Assembly: GCA_014843695.1 (NCBI GenBank)
Contig: CM026401.1
Location: 44,713,485-44,777,484, forward strand
Direction of reading: 5' to 3'
Length of the DNA stretch: 64,000 nt
Source: Archivesica marissinica
Taxonomy: Eukaryota; Mollusca; Bivalvia; Venerida; Vesicomyidae
Part shown: positions 41,723-54,000 of the stretch, one piece after another
Position numbering within the stretch: position 1 is the first letter of the stretch
Layout of the letters: the number at the start of each line of letters is the position of its first letter
The notes under the pieces: model-generated
What the model saw: the letters and a program-made list of their open reading frames with translations, nothing else
Told to the model about the DNA's origin: nothing
The model's database searches: none
Program-made: the position numbers and the translations under genes

Positions 41723-42314
41723 TGTAGAAGAAGGATAGAGTCTATGTTGGAGAAGAAATCAATCGATAAAAATCCTTTCTGACCTCTTATTTAGTTATTC
41801 CATTTACGATCATGTTCGTCGAGTTTGTTATTTATTATTCTAAATCTAAGCAACAGTAAGTAAGCAAATAAAAGGTAATTACCAAAAATCCGGATGCCAA
41901 ATAAAACTAAAACCAAGTTCATGTTATACATATTACTGAGTATGCACAGAAGGGGATGCAATAATCAACATCAACGGCGACTGAAATACAAACTTTAAAT
42001 AACAACAATAACACATTTTATTTGTAAAGTTGTTTGTATTCCGTTTCCAATGTTACATACTCTATTAGGCTACATTTTGACAAGTTCTTTCATTTCTCAA
42101 TGCCATTTTATCAATCCACACCCATCAAGGAGATTAATGAATAAATTACATTTCATTTCATTACCAGCGCTTATCTTCGAAATGGACATGTTGCTAACGT
42201 CAACCATTGACAGTTGTCTGTGTAAATGTAGTTTTATTATTCTTATCTTAGTGGCATTGTGTTGATGACAAACGTAGGTGTGTGCACTTGTGCGTTTCCT
42301 TAGGAAAACGCTAC
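41723..42314. other. No gene recognised
   Basis: Includes an open frame (42050-42265) without recognisable domains. No homologue of the 28275-28366 exon is seen, although the adjacent intron segment is copied just downstream. Confidence 0.5.
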
Positions 42315-42545
42315 CAAATGAAAATATTTACATCGCTATTGCATTTCCTTTGATAAACGTATGTGCCCTGATTGTATACATTTATCGTATGAGGGTTCCC
42401 AATTAATGATATGCAGCTGACATGCGCACTCGACGTTACGGGCATGCGCATTCTCAGTGTTCGGCAGCGTTCGTCGCGAGAAAAGGCACGTCTTACAGTA
42501 TACGTTGTTCCAATGATGATCTATTTACCTATTTGGGCACACGGT
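42315..42545. repeat. Inverted copy of gene 2 intron segment
   Basis: Matches the minus strand of about 28040-28265. Both end in ACACGGTAAGT after a CTTACAG. Between these signals the copy here is open in frame (VYVVPMMIYLPIWAH) while the gene 2 copy has a stop. Confidence 0.75.
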
Positions 42546-42817
42546 AAGTTGCAAGTCTGGACTAAAAACATTTTAAATGCAGTGTGCTATATATAGAAAT
42601 AATTAATGTAAACATGAGTAATCAATCGCGGGTTAATAGTTTCCATCGGGGTATGAATTGCATTGGGCGTGTTTAAAGTTAGCATGGACACCTTCGGTCT
42701 CCACACATTTTAACAACGTCCAATGTCTCATCATACTTAAATTTCATAAATTGTACCTTTTTTCTTATTTCTAGATACATCGTTTTTACTAAGTACTATA
42801 TATTGTCAACTAGCATA

Positions 42818-43082
42818 CCACGTGGTCGAGTGGTTAAGGTCGCTGACTTGCATACCACTGTAACCTATCATCACTGATGGTCACGGGTTCGAGCCCCGCT
42901 CAGGCCGTGTCTCATTTATATGAACAAGTTGGCAGTTTCTTACGGAGGTTGGTGCACCCAAGTACTGGTTAACCGCTGGAGCCTGCCCAGGAAAGGTGTT
43001 GTTAGGTAAACTGCCCGCCGGCGATATAGCCCAAAATGGTGCTGATGCAGGCGTAAAACCCGAAATATAACATAACATAACA
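42818..43082 (+). mobile_element. SINE-E copy, full length
   Basis: CGTGGTCGAGTGGTTAAGGT head with Ser/Leu-type A box, B box GGTTCGAGCCCC, body with GGAGCCTGCCCAGGAAAGGT, ending ATAACATAACATAACA. Confidence 0.87.
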
Positions 43083-43154
43083 ACTAGCATACCAAGTTTC
43101 AGTTAGTAAAACAAAGATTTTCTTTTTGAAAACGATCTTTATGATCTTAATTAA

Positions 43155-43216
43155 ATGTGTGTGTGCGTGCGTGCGTGCGTGCGTACGTACGTGCGTGCGT
43201 GCGTGAGTGCGTGCGT
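43155..43216. repeat. (GTGC)n microsatellite
   Basis: GTGCGTGC with GTAC interruptions, immediately 5' of SINE-C. Confidence 0.92.
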
Positions 43217-43452
43217 GGAAGTCATGAATGCGCTGTGGTAGCGCGTTCGCTCCATGTGCGAACGGCCTGGGGTTCGAGCCCCGCTGGAGAAGTTACATTT
43301 GTTGTGCCCTTAGAAAAGGCATTTAAATTCCACATTACCTCTTCTCTCTCCATCGTGGCGATGGATTCCATCAGGAATGATGTCTCGAGAGTGATTAATA
43401 TAAGCTGTAAGAACTTGTTTCGCAATCGAGCTGAAATAAATGTGTATAAACT
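43217..43452 (+). mobile_element. SINE-C copy, full length
   Basis: Complete head (GAATGCGCTGTGGTAGCGCG), B box GGTTCGAGCCCC and tail to AATAAATGTGTATAAAC. Confidence 0.88.
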
Positions 43453-43622
43453 ATATAGATAGCAGTTTCACCAAAATATGCTTTGAATCCGTTACTGGTT
43501 TAAAATAACGATTTTCCTAATTGGCACGTGTGAGTTTATTTTTTTAAAAATTGTTTTATTTTTTACTAAGCTACAAACAAAATGATATGCATGTGATATT
43601 TTCAGTACTTGTGGTGTTTGCA

Positions 43623-43872
43623 TACAGTCATCCCTGTGTTAAGCAGCCAGCCACGGGACTCGCTGGAAGTAGCACATATGGATGCTTAATAGAGGTGAAA
43701 TGTATAATAAAGCCACATATTGGGAATCTGGAAACTTGCTGCTTAAGACAGGTTGGCTGCTTATTTGAGGTATAATGTATAATAAAACAAACTATTGGGG
43801 AATCTGGAAACTGGTTTCTTAATACAGGTTGGTCGCTTATTTGAGGTTACCACTAACACAGGTATCACTGTA
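43623..43872. mobile_element. TACAGTCA-type TIR element, second copy
   Basis: Ends TACAGTCATCCCTGTGTT / AACACAGGTATCACTGTA; the internal GGAATCTGGAAACT...GGTTG block is duplicated. Confidence 0.72.
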
Positions 43873-44024
43873 TTTGACTTGCGTAAGGACTGTTATTCTG
43901 GGTTCGATCTGCATGTGATTAGTTTCATAAATTATCGAAATAGATGTATTTATAAATAGTAATGCATTCATTGTGCATTCAGAATGCATGACTTGTTGTT
44001 GACATACATACATAGGTAGAGTAC

Positions 44025-44700
<676 letters not shown>

Positions 44701-44884
44701 AAGAGAATACTCACAATATGATAACATTACTATGCACACGGTGCTGTCGTTATTTTACGTAATGATGGATCCGGGATTAATAACATTGACTATGTCCCTT
44801 GATAATGATGGACCCGGGATGATGTTTATCAAGTTCATCATTTTGTTGAATAGCTTGATTCAAGTTACACCGATGCTGGACGGA

Positions 44885-45865
44885 TGGGTGTCCAGGTTAA
44901 ACGTTTAAGTTCCGCTGATGATGTACGGATGTGTTCATGTTCCGCCGATGCTGTACGGATGGGTTCATGTTCCGCCGATGCTGTACCGATGCGGTCATGT
45001 TCCGCCGATGCTGTACGGATGGGTTCATGTTCCACCGATGCTGTACGGATGGGTTCATGTTCCACCGATGCTGTACGGATGGGTTCATGTTCCACCGATG
45101 CTGTACGGATGGGGTCACGTTCCACCGATGCTGTACGGATGGGTTCATGTTCCGCCGATGCTGTACGGATGGGTTCATGTTCCGCCGATGCTGTACGGAT
45201 GGGTTCATGTTCCACCGATGCTGTACCGATGCGGTCATGTTCCGCCGATGCTGTACGGATGGGTTCATGTTCCGCCGATGCTGTACGGATGGGTTCATGT
45301 TCCACCGATGCTGTACGGATGGGTTCATGTTCCACCGATGCTGTACGGATGGGTTCATGTTTCACCGATACTGTACGGATGGGGTCACGTTCCACCGATG
45401 CTGTACGGATGGGTTTATGTTCCATCGATGCTGTACGGATGGGTTCATGTTCCACCGATGCTGTACGGATGGGTTCATGTTCCACCGATGCTGTACGGAT
45501 GGGTTCATGTTCCACCGATGCTGTACGGATGGGTTCATGTTCCACCGATGCTGTACGGATGGGGTCACGTTCCACCGATGCTGTACGGATGGGTTCATGT
45601 TCCACCGATGCTGTACGGATGGGTTCACGTTCCACCGATGCTGTACGGATGGGTTCATGTTCCGTTGATGCTGTACGGATGGGTTCATGTTCCACCGATG
45701 CTGTACGGATGGGTTTATGTTCCACCGATGCTGTACGGATGGGTTCATGTTCCACCGATGCTGTACGGATGGGTTCACGTTCCACCGATGCTGTACGGAT
45801 GGGTTCATGTTCCCCCGATGCTGTACGGATGGGTTCATGTTCCACCGATGCTGTACGGATTGGTG
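44885..45865. repeat. 30-bp minisatellite x about 32, stop-free in several frames
   Basis: Unit GTTCCACCGATGCTGTACGG ATGGGTTCAT, variants CCGCCG and GGGGTCACG. Because the unit is ten codons without stops, two frames on the plus strand stay open across nearly 1 kb and one does so on the minus strand, with shorter open runs in others (for example EPIRTASVEH and CSTDAVRMGS repeats). No exon signals or flanking domains support translation. Confidence 0.93.
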
Positions 45866-46108
45866 TCCAAGCTGAAGTCACGGAACAGTTCGGTTATGCT
45901 ACTGGTTCCGGCGTAGTCGTTCATCAACAACCTTGTTTCTAGTTTAATGATGTGGCTTTCTGACTGAGGAAACAAGGCAGATGAAGCGTATTCCGCACAT
46001 GGGTCACAGTATGTCTTAAATACATATTATTTAAGGCACGTAATATTACAACGTGTGGTGGAATGCTCAGTTGGTAACTGCACATAATTTGAAAACTTGC
46101 AACTTTAG

Positions 46109-46340
46109 TTTATACGAATTTATTTTAGCTCGATTGCGAAACAAGTTATTTCAACTTATAAAAATCACTCTCGAGTCCTCATTCCTGATGGAATCCATCG
46201 CCACGAGGGAGAGAGAAGAGGCAACGTGGAATTTAAATGCCTTGCCTAAGTGTTAATCGTAACGGCTCCAGTGGGGCTCGAACTCCGGACCGTTCGCACC
46301 TGAAGCGAACGCGCATCCACTGCGCTATCACGGCTTCCAC
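46109..46340 (-). mobile_element. SINE-C copy, full length
   Basis: Minus-strand; head GTGATAGCGCAGTGGATGCG at the high end, tail AAAATAAATTCGTATAAAC at the low end. Confidence 0.88.
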
Positions 46341-46581
46341 AACTTGGGTTAGAGCTTCGATAAATGTATATATAAATTCATAAATAATTAACTATGCTGT
46401 TGGTCGTATACAGTCAAACCTGTGTTAGTAGTCACCTCCATTAAGCAGTATTAAGTAGTCAGTTCCAGATTCCCAATAATTATGTTGTTTTAGTTTAGTT
46501 TAATCATATTGTTTCATAGACAATACAATTACAAATATAAACGTGATAACTATATGAATAAAATAATACACCTGTAATGTT

Positions 46582-46640
46582 ATGGACGCTTTCATCAGTT
46601 GTTAAAACTTGCTTTGTAAATAAATAAAACTTTAAACTTA
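46582..46640 (+). mobile_element. SINE-B tail fragment
   Basis: GGACGCTTTCATC...AGTTGTTAAAACTTGCTTTG and AAATAAATAAAACTTTAAAC only. Confidence 0.65.
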
Positions 46641-46711
46641 TTAATGTTTGATCAATGATTATGGTGTGTTGTTTAATATTTAGTATATTATTCAGTGTAA
46701 ATAACCTAAAT

Positions 46712-46997
46712 ACAGACGGATATGTAGTCCAGTTGTAACACGCTGGACTGGTAATCCAGGGATCGCAGGTTCGATCCCTCGTCTGACCCTAATAAAATTA
46801 ACAGACTCAGATGGGACGTTAAACCGAGGTCTCGTGTCGGTGCTTTACACCGTGCACGTAAAAGAACCAGAGGAGATTCTGGAATGGGTCTCTGTCTGTA
46901 TCATTGCACTATCCTCCAAAATCTAAAATTACTAACCTCTTCAGGAGGCGTCGCTCATATGGGCAATCGGTAGCGGCGATAAATAAACGTAAAGCAC
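46712..46997 (+). mobile_element. SINE-A copy with target-site duplication
   Basis: Full-length SINE-A bounded by AAATAACCTAA at about 46699-46709 and 46998-47008. The intact duplication marks the true ends of the family. Confidence 0.93.
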
Positions 46998-47008
46998 AAA
47001 TAACCTAA

Positions 47009-47489
47009 TACCATCTGTTGACAACATTCCCTCTATTGTATTCATTCCAAAAACATATCAGACGATGGAGAAGACTGACTAGGTAAAGTTGTGACGTCAT
47101 TATCACATGGTACATTCACAAGATTGACATAATGACATTCACGTAGAACGCACTTGTGTTGAGAATACAGTTACTAGTCTGTTCTGCAGAGTATGCTATT
47201 CTTTCCCATTAGTACTTGTCTAGTAAAATTACAAAGAACATGACGCACGCTTGAACTAATTTGTGTTGCGTTTACTAATTTACAACTGACAACATATCGA
47301 TCCTTAGTCAGGCCACGTATGTAGAGTCATTGAGCAAGGCACCTCGCACACATTGCTTAGTACTTGTTAACCGCTATGGTCGGCTAAGCATGCCCAAGAA
47401 AACATGTCTAGGTCCCCGCAAGGGGTTTGACATTAATGGAACATACATACATATCGCACACAACATGTTACAGCCATTGGAAATGAAGA
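47009..47489. other. No gene recognised
   Basis: AT-rich; 47300-47450 has weak likeness to the SINE-E body (AGTACTTGTTAACCGCTATG). Confidence 0.45.
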
Positions 47490-48345
47490 AGAATGCTTTA
47501 TTAAGACTTAAATTGTACCATTTCTCGTCTGTAACATTTAAACATATTTACAATATATATAGTACAATATTATGATATATGCAATCATGATGAGGATGGA
47601 CAAATGATGTAATGATTATGGACATACATGGAAAAATAATGACAATGTCATGATGGATTTTAGAATATGCAAAACGTGAGCATGACTGTATTAAGAGTGT
47701 AGGGAGTATTCAACTGGTAACTCATATATCCTAAACAAGTGAATTACGAAGGGATAAAGCTTCATGAATATATTTACTAAAGTTAACCAGCTCTAGGGAA
47801 TTGTCACATTGCAATATTTGCAATCATTTGAACATACTTGGTCGATTAGAATATAAACGTTTAATATATTTTTTTCTTAATGGACTATACACCTCACATT
47901 TAAACATGAAATGAAACTCATCTTCCACGTTGTTTGTATTACAAAATAAACATAACCTTTCGTTTTGATCAATATCGGCCAGTTTCAATCCGTAAGTTGT
48001 GCGCTGATAGTCACAATTATGTAAATGCAATTCTTAATGTTCTGCTTAGTATTATATCTAAGTACGATTCGTAACCAAAATTAATCTTTACATTTTTATA
48101 TAATATAAGTACCTTATTTATTCGAAGATCAGCTTGTGAAGTCTGCAGAAAATCATCTATAATCCTTTGTTTAAATTCAGAAATAAACTGTGTATGGTTG
48201 ATGACATGTGGGTTTTCCCATATATACAAAAAGCCAAATTTACTTAGCAATTCCCTAACTCTGGACAACCAATTCTGTTTGCCAGTTACTAAATGTACAT
48301 TAAACATTTGCAATTGAGTGAATATACCGCTCCTTGGAAGATTTG
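47490..48345 (-). mobile_element. 5'-truncated LINE 3' fragment
   Basis: 3' UTR 47490-47823 (plus-strand AATGCTTTATTAAGACTTAA at its end), then the C-terminal Cys block CLFCNTNNVEDEFHFMFKC and upstream NWLSRVRELLSKFGF. Same C-terminal type as LINE-B. Frameshift near 48020. Stops where the 58-bp array begins. Confidence 0.82.
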
Positions 48346-48349
48346 TTAT

Positions 48350-49870
48350 AGATAGGATGTTTCTGTTAATTTGCTATTGAGTTTATTTAATCCATTTTCT
48401 AAAAACGATAAAACATTTTCATGTTAATTTGCTATTGAATTTATTTAATCCGTTTCTAAAAACGATAAAACATTTTCCTCTTAATTTGCTAATGAATGTA
48501 TTTAATCCATTTTCTAAAAACGATAAAACATTTTCCTATTAATTTGCTATTAAATTTATTTAATCCATTTTCTAAAAACGATAAAACATTTTCCTGTTAA
48601 TTTGCTATTAAATTTATTTAATCCATTTTCTAAAAACGATAAAACATTTTCCTGTTGATTTGCTATTACATTTATTTAATCCATTTTCTAAAAACGATAA
48701 AACATTTTCCTGTTGATTTGCTATTACATTTATTTAATCCATTTTCTTAAAACGATAACACATTTTCCTGTTAATTTGCTATTAAATTGATTTAATCCAT
48801 TTTCCTAAAACGATAAAACATTTTCCTGTTAATTTGCTATTGAATTTATGTAATCCATTTTCTAAAAACGATGAAACAGTTTCCTGTTAATTTGCTATTA
48901 AATTTATTTAATCCATTTTCTAAAAACGATAAAACATTTTCCTGTTGATTTGCTATTACATTTATTTAATCGATTTTCGTAAAACGATAAAACATTTTCC
49001 TGTTAATTTGCTATTAAATTTATTTAATCCATTTTCTTAAAACGATAAAACATTTTCCTGTTAATTTGCTATTAAATTTATTTAATCCATTTTCTAAAAA
49101 CGATAAAAACATTTTCCTGTTAATTAACTATTAAATTTATTTAATCCATTTTCTAAAAACGATAAAAACATTTTCCTGTTAATTAACTATTAAATTTATT
49201 TAATCCATTTTCTAAAAACGATAAAACATTTTCCTGTTAATTTGCTATTAAATTTATTTAATCCATTTTCTAAAAACGATAAAACATTTTCCTGTTAATT
49301 TGCTATTAGATTTATTTAATCCATTTTCTTAAAACGATAAAACATTTTCCTGTTAATTTGCTATTAAATTTATTTAATCCATTTTCTAAAAACGATAAAA
49401 CATTTTCCTGTTAATTTGCTATTAAATTTATTTAATCCATTTTCTTAAAACGATAAAACATTTTCCTGTTAATTTGCTATTAAATTTATTTAATCCTTTT
49501 CTTAAAACGATAAAACATTTTCCTGTTGATTTGCTATTAAATTATTTAATCCATTTTCTTAAAACGATAAAACATTTTCCTGTTAATTTGCTATTAAATT
49601 TATTTAATCCATTTTCTTAAAACGATAAAACATTTTCCTGTTAATTTGCTATTAAATTTATTTAATCCATTTTCTAAAAACGATAAAAACATTTTCCTGT
49701 TAATTAACTATTAAATTTATTTAATCCATTTTCTTAAAACGATAAAAACATTTTCCTGTTAAATAACTATTAAATTTATTTAATCCATTTTCTTAAAACG
49801 ATAAAACATTTTCCTGTTGATTTGCTATTACATTTATTTAATCCATTTTCTAAAAACGATAAAATCTCGT
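48350..49870. repeat. AT-rich minisatellite, ~58 bp x about 26
   Basis: Unit TTTTCCTGTTAATTTGCTAT...AATCCATTTTCTAAAAACGA. Variants include AATTAACT for AATTTGCT and TTTTCTTAAAACG. The unit length is not a multiple of three, so no long frame exists. Confidence 0.95.
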
Positions 49871-50081
49871 CAGTGGCTCGTTTTTTATAGTTTGTATTAA
49901 CTCGTTTAATAAATCCAATAACAAATGACCACTCATTGCGACGTCATAACTATGTGACGTCATATATTCACTGAAAGTAATATAATCTTCCGATCATGAG
50001 CATCTGTGAATCATTCCTGACCTAAACCTCTGTTTTTCATAATATAGATGAAATATTATGTTATTGTGTGATAAATTACAA

Positions 50082-50087
50082 TTTATT
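50082..50087 (-). terminator. Polyadenylation signal of gene 3
   Basis: AATAAA on the minus strand (TTTATT on plus), about 120 nt beyond the gene 3 stop. Confidence 0.5.
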
Positions 50088-50207
50088 GCCTCCTCGTTTC
50101 CGAACAAAATAGTGTAGGTAGGTAGGAACAAATTGTGCCGTTTCTCCAACTTGCCTAATAATTATATTACCAGACCTTAACGTAATGCATGTCTGTATCG
50201 CCCTGTC

Positions 50208-50561
50208 TCAATAACTGTGTACATCCCATGCTTCCAAAGTAAAATGAACAGTACCGTCGTCAACAAATGTAAATGCCACTTGGGCGAAGTGTTTGAGTTG
50301 CTCATACTCTTCGGCAACTCTGAGCTTGGCTCCGTTTTTGAAGATGTTGGTGTCATCGAAGAGGACAATGGCGTTATTGTTGACTTTCTTGTAGAAGTTA
50401 CTGTGGAAAATGTAATTGCCCTTGTGGTTGAACTTAGATTTGTTCTTGGATAAATTGCACTTGGAGATGTTGGTTTTGTTGAAGAACTGACGTCGAAATA
50501 TGTAATCTTTGGTGATGTGATGTTTGTCCAATAAATGCCATATTCTTTCACAACTGTGCAC
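50208..50561 (-). CDS. Gene 3 exon 3: C-terminal half
   Basis: ATTTCTAG|GTGCAC opens 117 codons to TGA. Reads VHSCERIWHLLDKHHITKD, Asn/Lys-rich middle (NKTNISKCNLSKNKSKFN), end VDDGTVHFTLEAWDVHSY. Three NxS/T sites possible. GC-rich third positions compared with its surroundings support real coding. Confidence 0.75.
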   Translation of the reverse strand: MHSCERIWHLLDKHHITKDYIFRRQFFNKTNISKCNLSKNKSKFNHKGNYIFHSNFYKKVNNNAIVLFDDTNIFKNGAKLRVAEEYEQLKHFAQVAFTFVDDGTVHFTLEAWDVHSY

Positions 50562-50929
50562 CTAGAAATAATATTGATGCAGATTATCAGAGAGAAAACA
50601 TTATACCAGTATGTGAACCAAACGGGGGGGAGTGATATGTCCAGGAAGGAAGAGGTCGATTGACCTCCAGCTGAGAATAGTTTTGTAGTTATCTAGTATT
50701 AATGCAATTTATTACAATCTCCTCGACTTTATAAAGTCAACAGTCGAAGGAATATTAACCCATCTCAAATAAATATACATGGTGTTACTTAATGCATTGT
50801 CCTACTTTTAGAAATTCATTTGTATCCACAGAGAGAGAGAGAGAGAGAGAGAGGGAAAGATATAAAGAGAGATGGAGAGAGAGGGAGAGAGATAGATAGA
50901 GAGAGGGAGGGAGAGGAGAGGAGAGAAGG

Positions 50930-50965
<36 letters not shown>

Positions 50966-51049
50966 GAGAGAGGGAGAGAGAGGGGAGACGAAGAAGGGGA
51001 GATATATGGAGAGAAAGAGAGGGAGGGAGAGGGAGCGAGAGGGAGAGGT

Positions 51050-51082
<33 letters not shown>

Positions 51083-54000
51083 AGTTTGATCATGCGCAAT
51101 GGACATATTATAAAGCGTGTAAAAGTGTATACTAACACAATCGTGATGTCATCCGAATAATATAATGGCGCTGTCCAATGAAACATGACTGATGATTTCT
51201 CGCTTGCTTCTGTGTGAGTTAATGACGCATTCTGAAACGTAGGTTATTGATTATTTGCATATGAATGCCAGACGATGACAAAACATTACATATTTAACAT
51301 TTGATCTAAGCACATCTACTTTTACGTGAATCTATTTAAATATTAAGTGCTACATGGTGCGATTTGTGAAAACCTAATTGTTAGTTTATACAAATTTATT
51401 TTAGCCCGATTGTGAAACAAGTTATTACAACTTATATTTATCACTCTCGAGACCTCATTCCTGATGGAATCCATCGCCACGAGGGAGAGAGAAGAGGCAA
51501 TGTGGAATTTAAATGCCTTGCCTAAGGGCACAATCGTAACAGCTCCAGCGGGGCTCGAACTCCGGACCTTTCGCATCTGAAGCGAACGCGCATCCACTGC
51601 GCTATCACGACTTCCACCTATTTGTTGTGGTGGGTGCGTGTGGTGTACTTGTTTATTTATATGTAATTATATGTATATAGTATGACTATGTACTTATGTA
51701 TACGTCATGAATAAACTTATGTTCTGTTCTGTTCTGTTATCAGTTGATAACGTCTTATTATTGTCAGATAGGAAGTTATTTAATCTCGTGATCACCGTAA
51801 TATATATTTGCAGTAAAATCCTCGTGGAAATATTTCGGTGATCACGAGCTGAAATAAAATCCTATCTTACACTAATAAACACAAATCTTCTTTTTCTTTT
51901 ATGTTTTCCAATGAGTTTAGCTAATTGATAGTTTTTATCAAATTTAATTCATTTTAAATACCCCTGTCGGTAGCCTCATTTCACTACACTCCACAACCGC
52001 ACAACAAGTTATGTTAGTGTGCATGTCTACTTGTTTATTCTGGGATGCAAGGTTAGTATAATGAAATTTGCTTACTGCTTTGTGTGTGTTTTACGTTTAA
52101 TTATCGTCGCTACCGGTTGCCCATATGAGCGACGCCTCCTGAAGAGATTAGTCATTTAGATTTGTGGAGGATAGTGCAATGATACAGACAGAGACCCATT
52201 CCAGAGTCTCTTACTGCCTATTCTACGTACAGCTATATACAACATGATCAACAACACAACTTCCTCTCTATAATCCGAGCAGAGAGAATGTAGTGGTTAC
52301 AACTCGCTTTTCACCAATGCAACCCGGGTTCGATCCTCGGACCGGGAAGTATGTGAGATGGTACGGTGGTCACCAGATCGGACAAGTGCGTTTTCTCTGG
52401 GTACTCCTGTTTCCTGCCACACGAATGACCACATTTACGCTTTCATCCGCGACAACCAGAGTGATTAATATAAGTTGCTAGTACTTGCTCCGTAATCATT
52501 GCAAAAATAAATAAACTTTAAACTTTAAACTAAGAGAGAATATAGTGAGATATTAGTCGACCGTACCTGTCCACAGTTGTTTGTCATAGTGACGTTACCA
52601 CTTGGCGTCAGTGTTCCATACGTCACGTATTCATCAACTACCCTCCTTGCTTGGCACAGGAATCCTTTGAATCTAGATAATTCATTTGCTTTCAGCGTGA
52701 CTGCAAATAATTAATTTTTTTATGACATACCATGTTTTCGTAACAATGAATTTATTAACTGTTACATTTATCAGCGTACAATATTACATACATTATTATA
52801 ATACATACACTATATTACATACATTATTATAATACATACACTATATTACATACATTATTATAATACATACACTATATTACATACATTATTATAATACATA
52901 CACTATATTACATACATTATTATAATACATACACTGTATCACATACATTATTATAATACATACACTATGTCACATACATTATTATAATACATACACTATA
53001 TTACATACATTATTATAATACATACACTGTATCACATACATTATTATAATACATACACTATATCACATACATTATTATAATACATACACTATATCACATA
53101 CATTATTATAATACATACACTATATTACATACATTATTATAATACATACACTGTATTACATACATTATTATAATATATACACTGTATTATATACATTATT
53201 ATAATACAGACACTATAGTACATACATTATTATAATACAAACACTATATCACATACATTATTATAATACAAACACTATATTACATACATTATTGTAATAC
53301 ATACACTATATTACATACATTATTATAATACATACACCATATCACATACATTATTATAATTAGGGATGGCAACGAATGTTCGAATATTCGTTCGAACGTC
53401 CGAATATTCGAATATTAAAACTATATTCGAATATTTAAAAAAATTCAAATAAAATTTTAATCAATTGCAGTTAAATCATAATTTAAAAGGATATATATGT
53501 TTGTTTAAATTTCAATCAATTAAGTTTCGAAAACAAAGAATGACCCAATGCGTGCCCGAAGGTGCGAAATGTCATCGCGATTTGGCTCCAAATAACAAAG
53601 GAGGGTGATGACATGTTGTTCACACCTTACAGTGATCACTAATTGATTAATGCAGTCTATTTGACTGGACACAAACTGAGAAGCATTTGTTTTACAGGTA
53701 CTAACTGTAGTGGAAATCGAAAGTTGGAGAAATTTGCGAATATTCGAATATTCGTTCGGAAGATCATCCGAATATTCGAATATCACAATCACCATTCGTT
53801 GCCATCTCTAATTATAATACATACATCATGTTACATATAAACGCAATTTACAATAGTATAATGTAAATTTGTTTATAATTTCTACAACGCTTAAAGAGTA
53901 GTAACTACTGTTCGCACAGGGTGTCAGTATATACGCTCATCCGGACACCGGTTTTTAGCGAGGAGGTCATTTGCATAACGCGCACTACAGAAGCCTGATG

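Noticed and set aside
50785..51186. Ser/Leu-rich and Arg/Glu-rich open frames
   Set aside because: GA microsatellite in gene 3 intron 2.
53520..53795. Transposase fragment in the hAT-like element
   Set aside because: No BED finger, DDE or dimerisation motif; the frame covers AT-rich subterminal repeats.
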